Shown here: in pieces, positions 27,281 to 34,621 of the stretch
Layout of the letters: the number at the start of each line of letters is the position of its first letter
Numbering within the stretch: position 1 is the stretch's first letter
NCBI RefSeq assembly: GCF_000337575.1
Contig: NZ_AOIM01000014.1
Location: 1 to 64,000, forward strand
Source of the DNA: Natrialba hulunbeirensis JCM 10989
GTDB taxonomy: Archaea; Halobacteriota; Halobacteria; Halobacteriales; Natrialbaceae
Reading direction: 5' to 3'
DNA length: 64,000 nt
Made by a program: the position numbers and the translations under genes
Notes under the pieces: generated by a model
What the model saw: the letters and a program-made list of their open reading frames with translations, nothing else
Database searches by the model: none
Told to the model about the DNA's origin: nothing

Positions 27281-28624
27281 ATGGCAATCACCGACGACGT
27301 GCTCGTGATCGGTGGCGGCCTCGCCGGTGTGACCGCCGCGCTCGCCGCCTCGGACGCGGCCGAAGACGCGCGTATCCGGCTTGTAACGTACAGACAGAGC
27401 ACCCTCCGCCACGCGAGCGGACTGATCGACGTTCTGGGGTACGCGCCGGGCAACACTGACGATCAGCAACAGCCCATCGCCGATCCGTTCACCGCACTCG
27501 AGTCCCTCCCCGAGAGCCACCCCTACCAGCGCGTCGGGGTCGACGCCGTCCGGGAGGCGCTCGCCTTCTTCGACGAGGTTGCCGGCGACGCCTACGCGGG
27601 CGCACACACCGACAGGAACGCGCTCGTCCCGACCCACGGCGGCACGGTCAAGCCGACCGCACGGTATCCAGTCTCGACGGCCGAAGGGGTGGCGAGCGAC
27701 GACCGCGACACCCTGCTCGTTGGCTTCGAGACGTTGCCCGATTTCGACGCCCCGCTCGCTGCGGCCCATCTCGAGGCGGCGGGCGCACCGTTCGACGCGC
27801 GCGGTGTGACACTCTCATTCCCCGGCATCGGCCGGGACGACGCGAAGGTGACGCGGTACGCACATCTGCTCGATCACGACGAGCGTGTCGAGACACTGAC
27901 CGGCGAGACCGGCGCTCGCGAGGCCCTCGCCGCGACCGTGAACCCACATCTCGACGGCGAGTCGCGCGTCGGCTTCCCCGCGATTCTGGGCGACGACCAC
28001 CCCGCCGCTGTCCGGGAGGCGCTCTCGGACACGCTCGGGGCGGACGTCTTCGAAGTCCCGATGGGGCCGCCGAGTTTGCCCGGCCTCCGACTCGAGGAGT
28101 TGCTGTACGATGCACTCGAGTCGGCCGGCGTTCGCGTGACCTCGGGTGTGCCGGTGGTCGACTACGAGACGGTGGCGGTCGATTCGATGGGGGCCAATTC
28201 GACGGCAGGCGAGTCCGAAACGGCTGCCATCGACCACGTCGTCGTTGACCGCAACGGCGCCCAGATTCCACACGAGGCCGACCAGTACGTCCTCGCGACG
28301 GGCGGACTGGTCGGGAAAGGGATCGAATCGAACCGCAAGCGAGTGACCGAACCGCTGTTCGACTGCTACGTTCCGCACGCGACGGATCGCTACGACTGGT
28401 TCGTCGACGACGTCTTCGGCGAACAGCCCTACGCCCGCTTTGGCGTGGTCCCAGATGAGGACCTCCGACCGCTGAATTCGGACGACGACCCCGAGTTTTC
28501 GAACCTGCGAGCCGCGGGTGCCGTGCTGGGCGGCTACGACTACGCGGCCGAGAAGTCCGGCGCTGGCGTCTCGCTCGCGACGGGCTACGTCGCCGGCACG
28601 CGCGCCGGGGAGGGGTGTCAGTGA
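27281..28624 (+). CDS. glpB: Anaerobic-type glycerol-3-phosphate dehydrogenase, subunit B
   Basis: 447 residues. FAD-binding N-terminus DDVLVIGGGLAGVTAALAA, central VGFPAILGDD, and EVPMGPPSLPGLRLEELLYDALE are typical of GlpB, the flavoprotein that links GlpA to the GlpC iron-sulfur subunit. The ATG abuts the glpA stop and is preceded by a strong Shine-Dalgarno GGAGGTG at 27269-27275 inside the end of glpA, one of the few clear ribosome sites in the window. An insert VDSMGANSTAGESETAA (~305-320) is a variable linker. Confidence 0.95.
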   Translation: MAITDDVLVIGGGLAGVTAALAASDAAEDARIRLVTYRQSTLRHASGLIDVLGYAPGNTDDQQQPIADPFTALESLPESHPYQRVGVDAVREALAFFDEVAGDAYAGAHTDRNALVPTHGGTVKPTARYPVSTAEGVASDDRDTLLVGFETLPDFDAPLAAAHLEAAGAPFDARGVTLSFPGIGRDDAKVTRYAHLLDHDERVETLTGETGAREALAATVNPHLDGESRVGFPAILGDDHPAAVREALSDTLGADVFEVPMGPPSLPGLRLEELLYDALESAGVRVTSGVPVVDYETVAVDSMGANSTAGESETAAIDHVVVDRNGAQIPHEADQYVLATGGLVGKGIESNRKRVTEPLFDCYVPHATDRYDWFVDDVFGEQPYARFGVVPDEDLRPLNSDDDPEFSNLRAAGAVLGGYDYAAEKSGAGVSLATGYVAGTRAGEGCQ

Positions 28625-28724
28625 TGCTGTCTTCGTCCCCTCCCGTTCGGCTTTCACACCGACTACCCGCGAATCGGACTCGAGTACCACCCCAGACGAC
28701 ACGCGACACCGATCTCTCTGAGCT

Positions 28725-30155
28725 ATGAGTGATGCACAGCGGCCGATCGACGACGGCGTACCGAGCGAGCAACCGAGCACTGGCGGTGCGGGTGGAGGCG
28801 ACGGCGACGATGATAACGACGAGTTCGAACCCGTCCAGGTCTTCCCCGAAGCCGAAGAGATGGACCTCCGGCCGGGCGCGGACAGCTGTTACAAGTGCTC
28901 GACCTGCGACACGAACTGTCCCGTCGCCGAGGTCGACGACGAGTTCCCCGGGCCGAAGTTCCAGGGGCCCGAGCAGTGGCGTCTGAAGCGACAAGACGAC
29001 CACGACATCGACGAGTCGGTGATGAAGTGTTCGAACTGCATGCGCTGCGATAGTGCCTGTCCCTCGAGTGTCCCGCTCTCGCAGATGCACAACACGGCGC
29101 GGGCGGAGTACGTCGAGGAGAACATGAGCAAACTCTCGCGTGAGTACCTTCGAAACCGGATGCTCGCGAACTACCGGCGACTCGCGCCGCTGGCATCGAT
29201 GTTCCCGCGCACGGCGAACGTCGTGATGGGGCTCTCGGTCACGAAGTGGCTCGGCGAGAAGACCCTGGGGATCACGAGCGAGCGCGAGTTCCCCGAATTT
29301 GCGACCGAGACGTTCCGCGAGTGGTGGACGGACAGGGGCGGGGCGAAGGTCGAGAACGAGGACAAGCGCATCGCCTACTTCCACGGCTGCTATTCGAACT
29401 ACAACACCCCCGAGGTTGCAAAGGCGCTCGTGCACGTCTACGAACACTTCGGCTACGAGGTCATGGTCCCCGAACAGTCCTGCTCCGGTACGCCGATGTT
29501 CGCCAACGGCATGCTCGAGGACGCCCGTCGCGCAGCCGAGACGAACGTCCGCGAACTCGCCGCCGCCATCGAGGACGGAGCCGACGTCATCGCATCGTGT
29601 AGCTCCTGTTCGATGTCGATCCGCCAGGAGTACCCCGAACTGTTCGACTTCGAGGACACCGAGACCGTCGCCGCGAACACCTGGGACGCCGTCGAGTACC
29701 TCCGCGTCCACGAGGATTTGACGGGTGCACTCGAGAACACCGCTGTCGGCGACGAGTTCGATGATATGGCGTATCACGCACCGTGTCATTCACGTAACCA
29801 GGGACTCGATGGACAGACGATCGAAGTCATGGACGCGATCGACGGCATCGACGCACACGACGTGGGCGACTCCTGTTCGGGCATCTCGGGTACCTACGGG
29901 TGGAAAGAAGAGAACTACGAGACGTCGATGAAGATCGGCGAGGAGATGTTCGAACACATGGACGAAGCCGAGGCCGAAACCGGCCTGACGGAGTGTCCAA
30001 CCTGTTCGATGCAGATGGAACACGGCACCGGCTACGAGATCAAGCACACACTCGAGGTACTCGAGGCGGCTCTCGGTGGTGACGGAGCCGAGAACGGGGC
30101 CGGGAGTGGCTCGGACACAGACGCGGGAACCACGACAGCGACGGAGTCGATCTAA
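28725..30155 (+). CDS. glpC: Anaerobic-type glycerol-3-phosphate dehydrogenase, subunit C
   Basis: 476 residues. Two 4Fe-4S motifs, CYKCSTCDTNC and CSNCMRCDSAC, are followed by two CCG-like cysteine domains (YFHGCYSNYNTPE ... CSSCS; YHAPCHSRNQG ... CPTCSMQMEHG). Some cysteines of the canonical CCG pairs are changed. It hands electrons from GlpAB to menaquinone. N- and C-termini carry acidic low-complexity tails. A 100-base gap separates it from glpB. Its stop overlaps the next gene's start as TAATG. Confidence 0.95.
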   Translation: MSDAQRPIDDGVPSEQPSTGGAGGGDGDDDNDEFEPVQVFPEAEEMDLRPGADSCYKCSTCDTNCPVAEVDDEFPGPKFQGPEQWRLKRQDDHDIDESVMKCSNCMRCDSACPSSVPLSQMHNTARAEYVEENMSKLSREYLRNRMLANYRRLAPLASMFPRTANVVMGLSVTKWLGEKTLGITSEREFPEFATETFREWWTDRGGAKVENEDKRIAYFHGCYSNYNTPEVAKALVHVYEHFGYEVMVPEQSCSGTPMFANGMLEDARRAAETNVRELAAAIEDGADVIASCSSCSMSIRQEYPELFDFEDTETVAANTWDAVEYLRVHEDLTGALENTAVGDEFDDMAYHAPCHSRNQGLDGQTIEVMDAIDGIDAHDVGDSCSGISGTYGWKEENYETSMKIGEEMFEHMDEAEAETGLTECPTCSMQMEHGTGYEIKHTLEVLEAALGGDGAENGAGSGSDTDAGTTTATESI

Positions 30156-31678
30156 TGAATTTACAAGAGCGCATCGCACGACGACGATCGGCACACCAGG
30201 GGCGAACGGTGGTGGTCGATCGCGACCATCTGAGTCCAGTCGTCCACCGCCCGGAGCCGATCGGCCGCGGTCCCGTGCTGGAGCAGTTGCTGGACGAACT
30301 CGAGCCTGTCTTCGACGGCAAGTTGCCGGAGCCGGTTGCCGTCGTCGGCCCGCCGGGTTCGGGGACGTCCGCGATCGTTACCGCGCTGTTCGATGCGCTC
30401 AACGACCGACTCGGCGAATCGAGCCGATCGATTGCAACGACGACGCGTGCGGGCAGCACCGGTCCGGTGACCTGGTTCGTCTACGTCGACGGTCGCCGCG
30501 TTGAGAGCGCCTTCGCGTTCTACCAGGCCGTTCTCTCCGTGATTTCGGCAGAGCCAGTGCCCGAGAGTGGGATTGGAACGGATGACCTCCGAGAGCGACT
30601 GACTGCGCGCCTCGCGCGCCACGACCGTCGGGCTGTCGTCGCCATCGACCACCACGACGAACCCGAAACGCTTCGGTACGAACGGGCCAGAGAACTCCTC
30701 GAGCCGGTCAGTGACAGTGTCGCGACGATAGCGGTCGGCCAGTCGACACCCGAGAAGTGGGCGCCCGCTCACGTCGAGGCTGATGGCGATGTGGACGGCG
30801 ATGCGGACCGGGATGAAGACGGAACCGGAACCGGAACCGGGACCGGGACCGAGGCCGTCGAAAGCCGGACAGCGACCGGGGACGATAGCACACAGCCAGC
30901 GGGATCGGTCGTCACTGTTCCGGCCTACCGCCATCACGAACTCGTCGATGTCATCACCGACCGCGCCTCGACCGGCCTCGCCGCGGGCGTCCTCGACCAC
31001 GAATCGGTGCGCGAACTCGCCATCTGGGCCGACGGCAACGCCCACGATGCGCTCGCCGCACTGTTCGGAGCGGCCTGCTGTGCCACCGCGACCGACGCAA
31101 CACGTATCGATGCCTCCCATCTCGAGGCGGCGCGGGGCGCGGTCCCTGCGGACGGCGTCCACGTCGACCGTGCGCTTGCACTCTCTGAGACGCGCCAGCA
31201 AGTGCTTGGCCACCTCGTCGATGTCGACACCGACGACCGTCCTATTCGAGAAGTCGCGAGTGCCATTGCCGAGCGCTCGACGCTCACCAACGGCACGGTC
31301 AAGCGGTTCCTCTACGAACTCGCAGACCGGGGCGTCATCGAACGCGTTCCACTCCCGACGAGTGGCAGCGGTCGCCGTCCGAGCACAGTCGAGCCTCGCT
31401 TCCCGACGCTGGTCTTTGGCGCACTCACGTCAGCAACGGCGGAAACAGCGACCAGCATGGGTGGGGCGGGAGACGGAGACACGGATCTGAATGCGGTACC
31501 GGACACCGACATGGACACAGAGACGAATACGGACACAGAAACGGACACGGACATAGACACAAACACGGAACCGGACACGGACACAAGCTCGAACACGGAC
31601 ACAAACACAGACATAGACACAAACACGGAACCGGACGCAGACACAAACACGAACACCAGCACGAACGAACCGCCCTAG
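30155..31678 (+). CDS. Cdc6-like AAA protein with degenerate Walker A and C-terminal winged helix
   Basis: 507 residues. It starts like haloarchaeal Orc/Cdc6 (ERIARRRSAHQGRTVVVDRDHLSPVVHRPEPIGRGPVLEQLL), but the P-loop at 65-72 is GPPGSGTS, with Thr71 where Lys is expected. The Walker B region VVAIDHHDEP has His after the Asp instead of Glu. A winged helix lies at ~345-405 (REVASAIAERSTLTNGTVKRFLYELADRGVIERV). The last ~75 residues are a T/D/N repeat. ATP hydrolysis is doubtful. The ATG overlaps the glpC stop, and a CHAT-protease gene follows, so it may be a sensor or scaffold rather than an origin factor. Confidence 0.8.
   Translation: MNLQERIARRRSAHQGRTVVVDRDHLSPVVHRPEPIGRGPVLEQLLDELEPVFDGKLPEPVAVVGPPGSGTSAIVTALFDALNDRLGESSRSIATTTRAGSTGPVTWFVYVDGRRVESAFAFYQAVLSVISAEPVPESGIGTDDLRERLTARLARHDRRAVVAIDHHDEPETLRYERARELLEPVSDSVATIAVGQSTPEKWAPAHVEADGDVDGDADRDEDGTGTGTGTGTEAVESRTATGDDSTQPAGSVVTVPAYRHHELVDVITDRASTGLAAGVLDHESVRELAIWADGNAHDALAALFGAACCATATDATRIDASHLEAARGAVPADGVHVDRALALSETRQQVLGHLVDVDTDDRPIREVASAIAERSTLTNGTVKRFLYELADRGVIERVPLPTSGSGRRPSTVEPRFPTLVFGALTSATAETATSMGGAGDGDTDLNAVPDTDMDTETNTDTETDTDIDTNTEPDTDTSSNTDTNTDIDTNTEPDADTNTNTSTNEPP
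31495..31665. repeat. GACACN-type hexamer array coding a T/D/N tail
   Basis: Hexamers such as GACACG, GACACA, AACACG and GAACCG repeat through the 3' end of the Cdc6-like gene. One longer unit, coding DIDTNTEPDTDT, appears twice (~31550 and ~31610). The step is in frame, so copy changes alter only the tail length. A smaller GGAACC/GGGACC array at ~30825-30850 makes the GTGTGTGT linker of the same protein. Confidence 0.8.
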
Positions 31679-31761
31679 CACACTGAACAGACCACCCCCT
31701 CTCGACCGATAGTACTCTTTTTAACAATCGGCATGAATGAGATGGATATTCCGGAGAAGAC

Positions 31762-34132
31762 ATGACGATTGAGTTCGCGGCAGTCACCGATCCGTCAGGG
31801 CTCGAGTTCCACGATTCGATCGAGCAGCGGCATCTCCGCGTCGGCACACCGGAGACCGTCTCCCCCACCCCGGTCGATCCCCAGAACTTCCGATTTCCAG
31901 TCAACAAAACCTGCACAATAGCGACCGACGAAATTCGGTTCGATCAACCTTACTCCGTAACCATCCACGACGAAACGGGTCGAACCGAGGCGAACGTCGG
32001 CGTCGGCGAACGCACCACACTCGAGGACCGCCCGCAGTTTGTCGGACTCAGCGGCCCGATCAAACTCTACTGTCGGATCGATACCGCAGGGACGGTCGAC
32101 ATCGGACTCACCGCCGTCCGAATCGAACTCGAGTGCGAGACCACAGTGACGATCGGTGCGCGCTCGCTGCACGACCAGCCGGCGGGAACGATTACGACAC
32201 CGCCGGATCTCGAATCGATGGCGGCAGCGCTCTCTGCGTTCCCCTCTGCGTTGAAGACCACGTCCCCGGAACGAACGTGGCCAACACTGCGTGGTCACCC
32301 GCCGTTGATCGAACTCGGTGAGACGCTCGAAATCCCGGACGCAGTCAGGAAGTCGAACATCGGTCCCGAAACCGGCGAGAATACGGGCTGTTTCAGACAC
32401 CGGCTCGCTGCCGGCCGACGAGACAGCAGTTACGAGTGAAAACACACCAGCAGGAAACCCAACGAGGGCAACAGCTGCTGGTGATCGCGGGCACAGGTCC
32501 GATACTAACGCCAGCGCCAATGTTGATGTCGAGACCGGCACCGATACCGATATCGGCACCGGTATCGGCACCAATACCGGCACCGACGCCGAAATCACCA
32601 CCGAAACACCAGGCGAGGGCATCACGATAACCGTCCCAGAGCGCTACCTCGCGCTCTTTCAGGCCGCCCCGCTCGCGTTCTTTCTCGATGCCCAGATTCG
32701 GCCTGGAACCGAACCCGCACTTCGGACGCCAGCGTTCGAGTACCCACTCCCGAGCGACGAGACGTTTGGTGACGAGATTGCGAACTTGCTCAAGCGGTTT
32801 TTCTTCCTCGACTGTCTCACCAGAACGGAGGGAATCTTCCAGTACGACCTCCTCGAGCGATCCGAACTCGAAGACGAACTGCCGTTTGCTCTCGAGACCA
32901 CCTACGACGAATCCCTCTCCGATCGGTTAGCGCGGTATCTCGACGTGCCGTTCGACCTCATCGAGACGCACGCGCCCCGATGGCCCCTGACTGCGCACAT
33001 CCCGCCGGAACCGGAGAGTATCGAGCTGTTGCCGTTCATCGTCAACGAACTGGGTATTGTCCGTCCATCGCGCGGAGAGACACCGGCCGAGCCACCGGCT
33101 GCGCCCGCAGCAGATGCCCGACTCGTTCGCTCGACGAGCGAGCCACCACCTGACACAATCGATCGATCACCCGCTCCATCACCGCCACCATCACCAGCCG
33201 GTCCACCGGATGAATCCGCGTTCGTCATCCCCACCGTCACTGACGAGTCCGTCGAACACGCCTGGTTCGGCAACAACGTCCCCCAGAACGCCTCGAAGGC
33301 GACCATCGAGGCCTACCGAAATCAGCTAAACCGTGACACGCGAAACGAATCGATCGAAATCCTCCTCGTCTGCAACGACGTCCGCATGCTCGACGAGCAC
33401 GATCTGCTCGATGAGACCTACGGCAATCGAGACGAACTCCCGTTCAGGATCGACTCCGAGTTCGGCGTCGACAGCGACCAACTCGCAACACTCCTCACCG
33501 AAGGCGGGTACGATTTCGTCCATTACATCGGCCACGCAACCGAAGACGGACTGCGTTGTCCCGACGGTGAGCTAGACATCCGGACACTCGAGTCGGTCGA
33601 CGTTGGCGTCTTCTTCCTGAACGCCTGTCGCTCCTATCAACAGGGACTCGCGATGATCCGCCGCGGCGCGTTCGGCGGTGTCAGCACGTACGGTGATGTT
33701 GCCAACGGAGATGCTGTCGAAGCGGGTGAGACGATGGCTCGCCTGCTCAACCGGGGCTTCCCGCTTCGGGGTGCACTCGAGATTGCTCGCCAGAATACGG
33801 CACTTGGGGAGCAGTACCTGATCGTTGGTGATGGGTCTGCTGATATTGCACAGTCGGATGGTGGTGCGCCTGCTGTCGTCAGACTTGACTCATGTGAGAC
33901 ACAGATGTATGATTTTGCTGTCCAATCATACTCAACAAAGGAGTTCAAATTAGGAACGGCGACAGAATCGAATTGTCCTTCAATAGCAGACTGGCACCTT
34001 AGCCCCGGATATACACCGTTTTCAAGCATTGACGAACACTCCGTCAAGGAGTATTTATCGTGGAACGAACTACCAGTTCTTATGAATGGGACACTCTACT
34101 GGAACGACGGAGTCGGGACCTTCGAGCTATAA
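31762..34132 (+). pseudogene. CHAT-domain (caspase-like) protease, split by one +1 frameshift
   Basis: Two overlapping frames make one protein. The first (from ATG 31762 to stop 32439) gives a beta-rich N-terminal region ending ...GENTG. The second frame, from about 32393 on, gives an acidic linker, ITITVPERYLALFQAAPLAFFLDA, and a C-terminal CHAT domain to 34132. Its His dyad residue is coded at 33533 (VHYIGHATEDG) and its Cys at 33626 (FFLNACRSYQQG). Dropping one T from the TTT at 32391-32393 joins them cleanly (...ENTGC-SDTGSLPADE...), for 789 residues. SD GGAG at 31753 precedes the ATG. A real frameshift or an assembly error are both possible; both halves are otherwise intact. Confidence 0.8.
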
Positions 34133-34208
34133 CGGCACATCTATACGCCTCACTCAGCGGTAACCAATTGAGACGTTTTATAAGAAACCCTTACTGATGG
34201 TATGTAGT

Positions 34209-34343
34209 CTATGGACCAACCTGCGAACTGGTCCCTGCAACAACCGTTCCAGCCTGGCTGAGCAGGATGCACAGGGTGAACAGTGCGCCGATCATTCGTG
34301 GGTGCTGGGCAAGGTAATCCTTCATGCTGTCAGTTACGGACAT
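34209..34343 (-). CDS. 44-residue single-helix protein, DUF7503-like
   Basis: Minus-strand ATG at 34343, stop TAG at 34209. The product MSVTDSMKDYLAQHPRM is followed by a hydrophobic helix IGALFTLCILLSQAGTVVAG and a short polar end. It matches the pattern YLAxxPRMIGALFT...LLSQAGTVxAG that I recall from tiny haloarchaeal DUF7503 proteins. A TATA element TTTATTT (about 34372-34378, minus strand) lies ~30 bases upstream, fitting a leaderless start. Function unknown; such proteins are commonly encoded near mobile or variable DNA. Confidence 0.75.
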   Translation of the reverse strand: MSVTDSMKDYLAQHPRMIGALFTLCILLSQAGTVVAGTSSQVGP

Positions 34344-34621
34344 TACACTCCTATGGTTACCACCAATGGAAATAAATATATCTTATACTTTCATATGCAA
34401 TGTTACAGAAATAAGTGACATGGTACTGAACAGAGCATGTCAAGCCATCCCGTGAGCAGAACACAAATGAGTGAGGGGAAACACGAGGAAGGCCGGTCTG
34501 ACTGGCGCTAAGACATCAGAAGTGCGGTGTGGGTAGGAGTGGGGAACGAACCACCTAAAACAGCATCCGAAAAATTCGGTCGATCAGCGAACGCAACGGG
34601 CAGCTACGTGCGGAAAGGGCG

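Noticed and set aside
28624-28728. 34-codon frame as a true protein gene
   Set aside because: Basic, Ser/Pro/Arg-rich product without family; reported only as a possible translation-coupling frame.
27648-29789. 713-codon minus-strand frame opposite glpB/glpC
   Set aside because: It is antisense to conserved enzymes and has non-haloarchaeal composition, so it is a shadow of biased codon use.
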